64,000 bases of DNA from RGIG2000 sp045612665 (GTDB lineage Bacteria; Bacillota; Clostridia; Oscillospirales; CAG-272): NCBI GenBank assembly GCA_045612665.1, contig JAZKZO010000030.1, forward strand, positions 22,593-86,592, written 5' to 3'. A program made the translations under genes and the position numbers. The notes below the pieces were generated by a model that saw nothing but the letters and a program-made list of their open reading frames with translations, did no database searches and was not told the DNA's origin. Below, in pieces: positions 51,812 through 59,796 of the stretch. Every line of letters begins with the position of its first letter. Position 1 is the stretch's first letter.

Positions 51812-52789
51812 ATGATTAGAATTGGTATTTACGGATACGGCAATCTCGGACGCGGTGTCGAGATGGCTATTTCGCAAAATGAAGATATGAGGCTTGTTGC
51901 CGTGTTTACACGTCGCTCCCCTGAAAGCGTTAAAATCAACACCGAGGGTGCACGCGTTTTGCACGTTGACGACGCTCTTAATATGAAGGACGAGATTGAC
52001 GTTATGGTAATTTGTGGCGGTAGCGCTACCGACTTGCCTTTTCAAACTCCGTTTCTTGCAAAGCATTTTAACGTTATCGACAGCTTTGACACTCACGCGA
52101 AAATTCCCGAGCATTTTGCAAACGTTGATGCAAGTGCTAAGGAAGGCGCGCATACCGCTATGATTTCGGTTGGCTGGGACCCCGGTATGTTCTCTCTTAA
52201 CAGAATGTACGCAGGCGCAATTTTGCCAAACGGTAAGGACTATACGTTTTGGGGCAAGGGCGTTTCACAGGGACACTCCGACGCAATTCGCAGAATTGAG
52301 GGAGTTGCCGATGCAAAGCAGTACACAATCCCTGTAAAGGAAGCGCTTGACGAGGTGCGCTCAGGCTCAAATCCTACTCTTACAACTCGCCAAAAGCATA
52401 CAAGAGAGTGCTTCGTTGTTGCAAAGGACGGCGCTGATCTTGCTTATATTGAAAACGAAATCAAGACAATGCCAAACTACTTTGCCGATTACGATACAAC
52501 CGTTCACTTCATCTCACAAGAGGAGCTAAACGAAAAGCACGCGGGAATCCCCCACGGTGGATTTGTTATCCGTAGCGGTGAGAGTGCAAGTGGAAATAAG
52601 CACATTATCGAATATAGCCTAAAGCTTGACTCAAATCCCGAATTTACTGCATCGGTTATCGTTGCATATGCACGCGCAACATACCGTATGGCGTGTGAGG
52701 GCGCGTACGGCTGTAAGAGCGTTTTTGACGTTCCACCTGCTTATCTTTCTCCAAAATCAGGCGAAGAGCTAAGAAAAGAATTACTTTAA
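51812..52789 (+). CDS. ddh: meso-Diaminopimelate dehydrogenase
   Basis: A 325-residue NADPH enzyme that makes meso-diaminopimelate directly from tetrahydrodipicolinate, for lysine and peptidoglycan. The Rossmann start RIGIYGYGNLGRGVE, CGGSATDLP, SVGWDPGMFSLNR and FWGKGVSQGHSDA are the family hallmarks, and length is standard. Ribosome binding site TCGAGG. A Dabb-domain gene follows by 15 bases and shares its terminator. Confidence 0.96.
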   Translation: MIRIGIYGYGNLGRGVEMAISQNEDMRLVAVFTRRSPESVKINTEGARVLHVDDALNMKDEIDVMVICGGSATDLPFQTPFLAKHFNVIDSFDTHAKIPEHFANVDASAKEGAHTAMISVGWDPGMFSLNRMYAGAILPNGKDYTFWGKGVSQGHSDAIRRIEGVADAKQYTIPVKEALDEVRSGSNPTLTTRQKHTRECFVVAKDGADLAYIENEIKTMPNYFADYDTTVHFISQEELNEKHAGIPHGGFVIRSGESASGNKHIIEYSLKLDSNPEFTASVIVAYARATYRMACEGAYGCKSVFDVPPAYLSPKSGEELRKELL

Positions 52790-52804
52790 TCGGGGGCAAA
52801 AGCT

Positions 52805-53095
52805 ATGGTTAAGCATATGATAATATGGAAGCTAAGTGATGATGCTTCAATCGACTGTAAGCAAGAAATCAAGCTCGCATTAGAGGGGCTTGTTGGCAAA
52901 ATTGACGGTCTTGTTGAAATGCACATTTTGACAAATCCGTACGAGTGCTCAAGTGGAGATTTGGCAATGGATTCTCTTTTCGAGAGCAAGGAAGCGCTTG
53001 ATTTTTATCAAAAGCATCCACTCCACGTGGAAATTGCGAGCAACCTTGTTCGACCAAACGTGAGTGTTCGTCTTTCCTTTGACTACGAGATATAA
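52805..53095 (+). CDS. Stress-responsive alpha/beta-barrel (Dabb) domain protein
   Basis: A 96-residue single-domain protein. MVKHMIIWKL at the start, the central IDGLVEMHILTNPY and the helix SKEALDFYQKHPLHVEIASNL match Dabb dimeric barrels. Role in bacteria unclear; the pairing with ddh may be only co-transcription. An internal GGGGGCAA site precedes the start. Confidence 0.9.
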   Translation: MVKHMIIWKLSDDASIDCKQEIKLALEGLVGKIDGLVEMHILTNPYECSSGDLAMDSLFESKEALDFYQKHPLHVEIASNLVRPNVSVRLSFDYEI

Positions 53096-53100
53096 ATAAA

Positions 53101-53133
53101 AAAGCCTTGCTTACAGAATAAGCGAGGTTTTTT
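53101..53133 (+). terminator. Terminator containing the next gene's ribosome binding site
   Basis: CCTTGCTT/AAGCGAGG stem (53105-53112 with 53120-53127) followed by TTTTTT and then directly the ATG at 53134. The only Shine-Dalgarno sequence, GAGG, is the 3' end of the stem. Confidence 0.8.
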
Positions 53134-53916
53134 ATGTTCTTAAATATACTTGAGGGCGTTTTGATTCCGTTTTTAGGCACCACGCTTGGCGCGCTTTGCG
53201 TATTTTTTCTAAAAAACGGAGTCGGCGCTAAAACGACAAAGGCATTAAACGGCTTTGCGGGTGGAGTTATGGTTGCTGCGTCGGTTTGGAGTCTTTTAAT
53301 TCCCGCAATTGATGAAAGCGCGCATCTTGGCGTGCTATCGTTTATCCCTGCCGTCGTTGGATTTTTCGGTGGAATTTTCTTTTTATTCTTTCTCGACAAG
53401 GCAATTCCGCACACACACTTAAACGAGCAAAGCGAGGGTCCACGCTCCCACCTTGGCAAAAATACGATGCTCTTTTTGGCGGTAACCTTGCACAATATCC
53501 CCGAGGGAGTGGCAATAGGCGTGGCTTTTGCCTCGTATCTTACAGGCGGTGGAGAGATTTCTCTTGCCGAGGCGTTTGCCCTGTCAATCGGTATCGGAAT
53601 TCAAAACTTCCCCGAGGGCGCGATAATATCAATGCCACTTGCAAGCGACAATCGCTCGCGCACGAAAAGCTTTCTTTGGGGAGTTATCTCGGGCGTGGTA
53701 GAGCCAATCTCGGCACTGCTGACTATACTCTTTTGCAGACTTCTTTTGCCGATATTTCCATACCTGCTTGCATTTGCCGCAGGTGCTATGATTTTCGTGG
53801 TTGTAGAGGAGCTAATTCCCGAAATGACCGACGGCGACCACAAGGCAGATATAGGAACTATTATGTTCGCGCTCGGCTTTGCCATTATGATGTCGCTCGA
53901 CGTCGCACTAGGATAA
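53134..53916 (+). CDS. ZIP-family divalent metal transporter (second copy)
   Basis: A 260-residue eight-helix protein. The metal site helices read LHNIPEGVAIGVAF and IQNFPEGAIISMPL. The helix 3-4 loop (HTHLNEQSEG) carries His residues. It is related to, but clearly diverged from, the ZIP at 39545. Its ribosome binding site is buried in the preceding terminator stem, so expression needs both read-through and hairpin opening. Confidence 0.9.
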   Translation: MFLNILEGVLIPFLGTTLGALCVFFLKNGVGAKTTKALNGFAGGVMVAASVWSLLIPAIDESAHLGVLSFIPAVVGFFGGIFFLFFLDKAIPHTHLNEQSEGPRSHLGKNTMLFLAVTLHNIPEGVAIGVAFASYLTGGGEISLAEAFALSIGIGIQNFPEGAIISMPLASDNRSRTKSFLWGVISGVVEPISALLTILFCRLLLPIFPYLLAFAAGAMIFVVVEELIPEMTDGDHKADIGTIMFALGFAIMMSLDVALG

Positions 53917-53918
53917 AG

Positions 53919-53946
53919 AAAAGGCACACAGGGTGTGCCTTTTTTG
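53919..53946. terminator. Bidirectional terminator between ZIP 2 and the TIM-barrel gene
   Basis: AAGGCACAC/GTGTGCCTT stem with 3-base loop, T-runs on both strands. Confidence 0.9.
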
Positions 53947-54795
53947 TTATTCCCAATAACCGAGGTTTTCCTTGGGAGTTGAGAAAATTGTGAACTCCTT
54001 GCCCTCGAAAAGCTCGGTTGCGTTTCTTACAAAATCCTCGGGGGTAAGCTCTCGCTCACGGATTATGGTTTTTGGAAAGCCGAAGTCGATTTCATAAAGC
54101 CACGGTCCTGCATAGCCCACCTCTTTTAGTGCGCCAAGGATTGATTTCCAATCGTTTTTGCCCTCGCCTGGGAGCCAATGGCGCTCGTTCACCATGTCAA
54201 AATCCGACACGTGGAGCGTTACGATTTTATTTCCAAGCGTCTTTACAAAGTCCACGTTATCCTCGTAAAGAAGATGGTTTGTGTCAAAGCAAACGCGAAG
54301 GTCGTCATTTGCGCTTATAAGCTCCTTTATGTCGCTAATGCTTCTTCCAAGGCACGACCTTGGCAAGTCCTCAACGCATATTATCGCACCACGCGCCTTT
54401 GCGTATTTTGCGAGCGTGTCGAGGCTCTTTTTCGCACACTCCATTCGACTTTTTCTATTTTCGTCCTCAATAGGCTCTCCACTTGCGTGGATTACGAATT
54501 TGTCAATTCCGATGCCTGTCGCCTTGTCGATTATATCGCAAAGATACTCTACGCTCTTGGATGCAAGGTCCTCTCTTGAAATATCAATTTCCGAAAAAGG
54601 ATAGAATGGAAGATGAAACGACCAAATCTTAACTCCGTATTTATCGCTTAACGATTTTAGCTCGTTATAATCGAGTGCATCAACCTCGCCCTTTGGTCTT
54701 GAAATTTCAACGAGCTCAACGCCCGCCTTGGCGCAAGAGCTAAAAAGCTCCTCTGTATTCCTTGATGCTGTTGTTGATAATCCTATTTTATACAT
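53947..54795 (-). CDS. Sugar phosphate isomerase/epimerase-like TIM-barrel protein
   Basis: A 282-residue member of the xylose isomerase-like/AP endonuclease 2 superfamily. Metal-ligand segments are seen: VEDLPR, VCFDTNHLL, LHVSDFD and LYEIDFG near the end. Such proteins isomerise or epimerise sugars and inositols. Last gene of a four-gene catabolic operon, 10 bases after the nucleoside-hydrolase-like gene. Exact reaction unknown. Confidence 0.85.
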   Translation of the reverse strand: MYKIGLSTTASRNTEELFSSCAKAGVELVEISRPKGEVDALDYNELKSLSDKYGVKIWSFHLPFYPFSEIDISREDLASKSVEYLCDIIDKATGIGIDKFVIHASGEPIEDENRKSRMECAKKSLDTLAKYAKARGAIICVEDLPRSCLGRSISDIKELISANDDLRVCFDTNHLLYEDNVDFVKTLGNKIVTLHVSDFDMVNERHWLPGEGKNDWKSILGALKEVGYAGPWLYEIDFGFPKTIIRERELTPEDFVRNATELFEGKEFTIFSTPKENLGYWE

Positions 54796-54805
54796 ACTCC
54801 ACCTG

Positions 54806-55690
54806 CTATTTTATTATTTCGTTAATTTGAGAGCTATAATAGCTGTCCTCAAATTTTTTGATTACGTACTTGCGGCTTGGATTGTCGCTTGGCTCAAAAT
54901 AGTTCTTTCCGTTTTCCTTATCAACCTTAATATCAATGCAAACGGTATCATAGCCTGCCTCGCCCTCGTCGCCGATAAGTGCCATAAGAGCAAGCATAGG
55001 GTCCCACGATTCTCTACCGCTCGGTCTTCCGTGCCAATCATAAAGAACGTCGTAAAGGTAATCGCCCTCGGGGATATTCTCGCCCGTTTCAACGCATGAG
55101 CCGATTTCCCAACCAAGGAAGGTGATAGGACACGGTGCGCTCTCGCAAATTACCGATGCGCCCCAGCAAGCCTCGGGATGGCGTGAGAAGTTAAACTCCT
55201 GTGCGCCCTGATGCGAATATCTACCGCCCATTATCCAAATTTTCTCAACCTTCTCGGTAAAAAGCTCCATACCTGTCTTTGGAGAAATGTCATCTCCCTC
55301 GCTAAGAAGCGCCTTTGCAAGCGAATGCAAAAAGCCTACCTCCATAATTTCAACCTTGCCCTTTGCCTCGGCTAAAAGTCTACGGTAAAGGCGCACGGAA
55401 TGCTCGGCATCGTCGTTTGTCTTGTCGGGCGCGTATTTTGCAAGTCTTTCTTGATATCTTGCTTCCATTTTAAAATGTGCGCTATCCTTATCAACGCCAA
55501 CAGGAATTCCCTCTATGCCCTCGTTTGCGAAAAATCCGTAAATCGAGCCGGCACTGTGCTGAACACAGGTGTTTGAGCAAACGCCAAGCAGTCTTGCCTT
55601 GCCCGCCTTATGAAATCTTGAAATAACGCGAAGCGCAACAACGTCGTCGCAATCCTCGCCCCAGTCTGTACCAAAAATAAACTCTCTCAT
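54806..55690 (-). CDS. Nucleoside-hydrolase-like protein
   Basis: A 294-residue protein with the nucleoside hydrolase metal motif near the N-terminus (GTDWGEDCDD in place of DTDxGxDDD) and a later WDPMLALMAL segment that may carry the C-terminal metal-site Asp. The middle GFLHSLAKAL and WIMGGRY segments fit the fold. Divergence from true purine/pyrimidine hydrolases makes another N- or O-riboside plausible. Start at 55690 from AAAAGGAG; its start overlaps the HAD gene stop by four bases. Confidence 0.82.
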   Translation of the reverse strand: MREFIFGTDWGEDCDDVVALRVISRFHKAGKARLLGVCSNTCVQHSAGSIYGFFANEGIEGIPVGVDKDSAHFKMEARYQERLAKYAPDKTNDDAEHSVRLYRRLLAEAKGKVEIMEVGFLHSLAKALLSEGDDISPKTGMELFTEKVEKIWIMGGRYSHQGAQEFNFSRHPEACWGASVICESAPCPITFLGWEIGSCVETGENIPEGDYLYDVLYDWHGRPSGRESWDPMLALMALIGDEGEAGYDTVCIDIKVDKENGKNYFEPSDNPSRKYVIKKFEDSYYSSQINEIIK

Positions 55691-56502
55691 TTTATCTCCT
55701 TTAAAAGCCACTTGGCAACACCGTCGCTTTCATTCGACTCAATTACCGCATCGGCTATTTTCTTAACCTCATCTTGTGCATTTGACGGCGCATAGCACTC
55801 ATCACACACCTCAAACATTGAAATATCATTCACTCCATCGCCAAAGCATACGACCTTATCTACGCCAAGCATATGCTTAAGCTTCAAGACGGCATTCGCC
55901 TTTGTCGCACCCTGTGGATGAATTTCAAGCCACCATCTGCCACTGTACTGTTCCTTGTAATACACGCATTGATGCTCGTTTTTAAGCGACTCGTACATAG
56001 GAATCAGCTTATCCTCGCTATCAATACAGGTGAAGTGAAATATCTCGCCCTTATCAAGCATATTCGCGCTTGTCGGATTTCGACGCGGATCGTCAAGATG
56101 CTCGTTTACAAATTCAAGCACTCCGTCCTCTAGCTCCTCTTGAACGTAGGAAAAGCATTCTCTGCCGTCAATAAACGCGTACACAAGTGGGCAAATTCCA
56201 CCATTTTTCAGCTTGTGAAGAATTTCTTTTCCCTCACCGTCCTTAAATTTATCAACGAGCGTAAAGGTGCCGTCCAAGGGATTTCTTATAAACGTACCGT
56301 TATAAATGATCGACGGACTCGTCGGCTCAAAGCCGTCCAAAACCGAGCTTGCACTCACGTACGAGCGTGCCGTAGCATAGGTAAAAAGCACTCCCTTATC
56401 CATTAGCTCCTCGAGTGTTTTTCTAGTAAAATCACTAAGGCGTGGCTCGTTATTTAAAAGTGTTCCGTCAAGGTCGGAAACGTAAAGGGTTTTTGCCTTC
56501 AT
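55687..56502 (-). CDS. Cof-type HAD hydrolase (sugar phosphatase-like)
   Basis: A 271-residue HAD phosphatase of the Cof subfamily: motif I DLDGTLLNNEPRLS with nucleophile Asp near residue 10, and motif IV GDGVNDISMF near 220, with a large C2 cap between. Dephosphorylates sugar phosphates or nucleotides. Overlaps both neighbours by four bases, so it is firmly part of the operon. Confidence 0.92.
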   Translation of the reverse strand: MKAKTLYVSDLDGTLLNNEPRLSDFTRKTLEELMDKGVLFTYATARSYVSASSVLDGFEPTSPSIIYNGTFIRNPLDGTFTLVDKFKDGEGKEILHKLKNGGICPLVYAFIDGRECFSYVQEELEDGVLEFVNEHLDDPRRNPTSANMLDKGEIFHFTCIDSEDKLIPMYESLKNEHQCVYYKEQYSGRWWLEIHPQGATKANAVLKLKHMLGVDKVVCFGDGVNDISMFEVCDECYAPSNAQDEVKKIADAVIESNESDGVAKWLLKEIK

Positions 56503-57377
56503 CTGTCTTTTCTTTCCTTAAATTCCTTTAAAATTTCCTCGGCTACCCACATGTTAAGCTCGCCTGTATAGTGAATCAAATCCCAACGGAAAATGTTCTT
56601 ATCCCACGCGTACTTATCGTAAAACGGACACAGAGTCGGCTCAAAGGTAGTCGTTAGCTCCTGCTCTTGTGCGAGCTCATCGAACACCTGATTTATGTAA
56701 TTCATATTATCGAGGTGTACCCCTGTCGGATCTTCCTTCTTCATAACGTCAACAAATGGCATTCTATGAAGCGTTACAGGCACGTTATAGCCGATTGCCG
56801 AGCGAAGTCCCTTAAAGAATTTCTTATAATCGTCCTTAAGGTTAGCTCTCAAAAACTCGCTCTCGCGTCTTGTTTCCTGTTCTCCGCCTCTCCAATGAAG
56901 TCCTACGAAGACGCTCTCAAGCTCGCATCTGTCAAGATGCTCACGAAGAAGCTTCAAAATATGACAGGTGTACGGATAAAGTGAAATATCAACATCGCCA
57001 AGCTTACCTGGGATAAGCTTTCTAGGTCTATTCATATTCCACATATCGTAAAGCCCCTGCGAGCCTATTGCAATTTGTATCACGTAAAGGTCGGGCAAGC
57101 CTGCCTCGTTGCCGTTATCTATCTCTTTTTGCCAAAGCCTTGCAAGCTGATTCGCAACCGAATAGGTGTTATCCTGTGTTTCGGCAAGATTCATTCCAAA
57201 GCTTGTATAGTGGCTAAATTTGAGCTTCTCGGTATCAAAGGATTGGTTTGGCTCACGGTAAAGCCCCCACACGTTGTTGAGAGGCTCTTTTATGATATCC
57301 TCTTCCTTCATCGGCATCGCATGGCCTACCGCGTTCGACTGACCGAAAAGCATAAATATTGCTACCTTATTTCCCAT
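56499..57377 (-). CDS. SGNH-type carbohydrate acetylesterase (SASA/DUF303-like)
   Basis: A 292-residue hydrolase. The N-terminal FMLFGQSNAVGH contains the nucleophile Ser of the sialate O-acetylesterase/acetylxylan esterase group; IQIAIGSQGLY and GLHWRGGEQE follow, and a C-terminal DLIHYTGE segment is a candidate Asp/His pair. No signal peptide. First gene of the operon, from a TTGAAA-17-TAAAAT promoter with GCGAGG as ribosome binding site. Confidence 0.85.
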   Translation of the reverse strand: MGNKVAIFMLFGQSNAVGHAMPMKEEDIIKEPLNNVWGLYREPNQSFDTEKLKFSHYTSFGMNLAETQDNTYSVANQLARLWQKEIDNGNEAGLPDLYVIQIAIGSQGLYDMWNMNRPRKLIPGKLGDVDISLYPYTCHILKLLREHLDRCELESVFVGLHWRGGEQETRRESEFLRANLKDDYKKFFKGLRSAIGYNVPVTLHRMPFVDVMKKEDPTGVHLDNMNYINQVFDELAQEQELTTTFEPTLCPFYDKYAWDKNIFRWDLIHYTGELNMWVAEEILKEFKERKDR

Positions 57378-57406
57378 ATTGCACCTCGCATAAAGTTTCT
57401 AATTTT

Positions 57407-57435
57407 ATTTTACCTTAATTTACTTCTATTTTCAA
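57407..57435 (-). promoter_or_regulatory. Sigma-A promoter of the four-gene catabolic operon
   Basis: Minus-strand TTGAAA (57435-57430), 17-bp spacer, TAAAAT (57412-57407). Confidence 0.75.
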
Positions 57436-57446
57436 GAGGAGAACGA

Positions 57447-57477
57447 AAAAAGAAGCGTTAGTGAACGCTTCTTTTTG
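57447..57477 (-). terminator. Terminator of the acyltransferase gene
   Basis: AGAAGCGTT/AACGCTTCT stem with T6 tail on the minus strand, overlapping the stop codon at 57458. Confidence 0.88.
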
Positions 57478-58669
57478 ATATTTGTGAATTCAATTCGTAA
57501 AATGCCTCAATCGTATACACAAATTTTGCGCAAAGTCTAACGTCGTAGGGGACTAGCCTGTAAATATCAGGACCTCTTTGCACCTCAAAGAATTTGCCCG
57601 GTCTAAACGGCAAGGATGCAAAATGCGAGATAGGAACAACTATATCGTCAAAGGAGTGCTCGTCAGTTATTTTTAGTGTTATATTGTCCTTGTCAAGCGT
57701 TACTGTGCCCCTTGCAATCTCGTGGAACTTACGCTTATCGTAATCTATCATATGAATTGACGTATCGGCAAAGAGCGTGCGCTCGGGATGAGCCTCAAGA
57801 CGGCACTTGATATCCTCGAATATCATTTTACTCCAATCGGTAACGTATCGAATTTCATCAGGAGTCGTACCAACATTATGTAGAAATCCGTACTCGTCAG
57901 CCTCGTGCGCAAATCCGCATTCAGTACACCAAATTTTGTTACCCTTTGTCTTAATTGTAAGCTCGCTCTTGCAAAACGGACACACGTAAAGCACGTTTTC
58001 GATGCCCTCAAGATTCGAGGCATGTCTATATTTGACAAGCATTTTCTCCTGTTCTCTATACGAGTCAAAAAGAAGTGCCTCTCTTGCTTTCTCTCTTATC
58101 TCGCTCTCGTCAAGGAGCGCAATCTCGTCCTTTGAAAAGAGCTTATATATGTCGATTGTAGTTTTACCAGGTCTTTTGATTTTCGACCATTTTGGCGCAA
58201 CCATATAAGCGCCGACCGTTCTCGCAACGTAAATATCCGTACCAATCCATTTAAGAAACTTATAGGTAGCGTCGGGAATCGGTGTAGATGCGCCGTCCTC
58301 GGTATTAAGTCCCGCGGGATAAATAACGAGAATTTTGCCCTTATCAATCGCTTCCTTCATTCGTTTTATATCGGTAACGGTTGTTTGAAACTGTTGCTTC
58401 GGGATTACCTTTAGCCTGGTCATTACACCCTTAACGGGCATAGTGCTATAAAAGGATTCGCTAACGACAAATCTCATTCGTCTTTTCGTTGCGTTAACCA
58501 AATTCACGAAATCAAGTTGTGCTGCGTGGTTAGCGATTATTACAAACGGGCCCTTCTTGCCCTTTATTTCATTTCTTAAGGTATGGCATTTAAAGATGCG
58601 CTTTGAATAGAACCAAGATGCGACTCTCATTATCCAATACCAAAATCTGCTTTGTCTTTTGCGTGGCAA
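57458..58669 (-). CDS. PlsC-like acyltransferase with C-terminal zinc ribbon
   Basis: A 403-residue protein. The acyltransferase part (about 40-215) has the HX4D motif NHAAQLDF, the FVVSESFYS block and YPAGLNTEDG in place of the usual EGTRS. After it, VCPFC...CTEC forms a zinc ribbon (about 229-255), then a novel domain to the end. Proposed start is the TTG at 58669, because AAGGGGG lies 7 bases upstream; no ATG fits. Probably acylates a glycerolipid at the membrane. Confidence 0.8.
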   Translation of the reverse strand: MPRKRQSRFWYWIMRVASWFYSKRIFKCHTLRNEIKGKKGPFVIIANHAAQLDFVNLVNATKRRMRFVVSESFYSTMPVKGVMTRLKVIPKQQFQTTVTDIKRMKEAIDKGKILVIYPAGLNTEDGASTPIPDATYKFLKWIGTDIYVARTVGAYMVAPKWSKIKRPGKTTIDIYKLFSKDEIALLDESEIREKAREALLFDSYREQEKMLVKYRHASNLEGIENVLYVCPFCKSELTIKTKGNKIWCTECGFAHEADEYGFLHNVGTTPDEIRYVTDWSKMIFEDIKCRLEAHPERTLFADTSIHMIDYDKRKFHEIARGTVTLDKDNITLKITDEHSFDDIVVPISHFASLPFRPGKFFEVQRGPDIYRLVPYDVRLCAKFVYTIEAFYELNSQISKRSVH

Positions 58670-58806
58670 GGCTTCGCCCCCTTTCAGCTTAATCAATAGC
58701 TATGTTTTACCACACCAACCTAAATTTTAAATAAAAAACACCAAAATATCTACTCTACCAATATAAGAGTTGCAAAAAGTGCCCACATGTGTCGATAAAA
58801 CGAAAG

Positions 58807-58835
58807 ATTGAGGCTGTAAAATTCACAGCCTCAAT
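58807..58835 (-). terminator. Hairpin after the 45-residue peptide gene
   Basis: Perfect 11-bp ATTGAGGCTGT/ACAGCCTCAAT stem; the tail CTTTCG is weak in T. Confidence 0.6.
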
Positions 58836-58839
58836 TATC

Positions 58840-58977
58840 TTATTTACTTCTTTTTCTCTTAAAAAGGCTAACGATATACTCTATTACGTCAACGAGAAGC
58901 TTAACTCCGCCGAACAAAAGTGCAGTTCCGTCGGCAACGCTTGTATAAATAGGTGCACCGCAAAACTTACATATCAT
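58840..58977 (-). CDS. Small 45-residue protein with Cys-x2-Cys and hydrophobic centre
   Basis: A short open frame with a strong AAGGAG ribosome binding site seven bases upstream and a hairpin right after its stop, both signs of a real gene. The product starts MICKFCGAPIY, half of a zinc ribbon, continues with a Gly/Leu/Val-rich amphipathic or membrane-associated helix (about 18-39) and ends FKRKRSK. I do not recognise a family; an AT-rich TATAAT lies at 59005-59000 upstream on the same strand. Confidence 0.65.
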   Translation of the reverse strand: MICKFCGAPIYTSVADGTALLFGGVKLLVDVIEYIVSLFKRKRSK

Positions 58978-59071
58978 AGTCAATTCTCCTTATAGAGTAA
59001 TTATATATAATATGACATTACAAAGGGCAAAAAATATCGATACCCTGTTGAAATTATATAATTCAAAACGC

Positions 59072-59101
59072 AAAATCCACAGGCACTTGGCCTGTGGATT
59101 T
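59072..59101 (-). terminator. Terminator of the XRE regulator gene
   Basis: Perfect 11-bp AAATCCACAGG/CCTGTGGATTT stem followed by TTGCGTTTTG on the minus strand. Confidence 0.82.
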
Positions 59102-59104
59102 CGA

Positions 59105-59716
59105 TTATTCCTTATTAAGAGTTTTCTTTTGCCACGATTTTTCGCCACATTTCGGGCACTTCATATATCTTGTTCTGCCCATATGCGGTGCCATAGTCAT
59201 TGCCTTATAGGTTGGCACATATTTATGACCGCATTTTTTGCACTCATAATAGCCTGCCACCTGTTCAATTCGCAATGTAAAGAAAAATCCAACAAACGCT
59301 GGAATGAACCCAGAAAACACGCAAACTATTCTTTGCCAGTTTTCCATTGGCAAGAGTGCGCCTATAAGTATTGGTGCGAATAAAACAATACAAGATAGAA
59401 TGCCGATAACCCATTCAAGTGCAAGCAATCTTTTGTCCGCCTGCTCCTTTGCCTTTACCATTTCTAGCAAATTGCGCTCTAATTCCTTATTATAATTTTC
59501 CACTGTTACAACCTCCCCACAAAGCAAATCATTAACGCTGATTTTAAGAATCTCACACAGCTCAAGCATTAATGAGGAATCGGGCATTGCGCGTCCCGTT
59601 TCCCACTTTGACACAGCCCTGTCTGTAATGTTTAATTTTTCAGCCAGCTGTGCTTGCGTCAAGCCTACGCTTTTTCTGCGCTCAGAAATGAATTTTCCAA
59701 TTTTAATTTGATCCAT
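59105..59716 (-). CDS. XRE-family regulator with membrane helices and C-terminal zinc ribbon
   Basis: A 203-residue protein: an N-terminal helix-turn-helix (about 4-60; RKSVGLTQAQLAEKLNITDRA, AVSKWETGRAMPD), a short coiled segment, two membrane helices (about 97-145), and a zinc ribbon (CKKCGHKY ... MKCPKCGEKSW). This membrane-tethered layout occurs in Clostridia. The SD (AAAGGGGGG) and a TTGAAT-17-TATACT promoter precede it. An imperfect inverted repeat GCGTTA...TAACGC-like covers the -10, possibly its own operator. Confidence 0.88.
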   Translation of the reverse strand: MDQIKIGKFISERRKSVGLTQAQLAEKLNITDRAVSKWETGRAMPDSSLMLELCEILKISVNDLLCGEVVTVENYNKELERNLLEMVKAKEQADKRLLALEWVIGILSCIVLFAPILIGALLPMENWQRIVCVFSGFIPAFVGFFFTLRIEQVAGYYECKKCGHKYVPTYKAMTMAPHMGRTRYMKCPKCGEKSWQKKTLNKE

Positions 59717-59738
59717 ATCGAGCCCCCCTTTCAGCGTT

Positions 59739-59767
59739 AGTATACACCGTTACGCGGGAATATTCAA
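59739..59767 (-). promoter_or_regulatory. Sigma-A promoter of the XRE gene
   Basis: Minus-strand TTGAAT (59767-59762), 17-bp spacer, TATACT (59744-59739). Confidence 0.7.
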
Positions 59768-59796
59768 CATACCGTTGGTTGAATTTGTGCTTTTTA

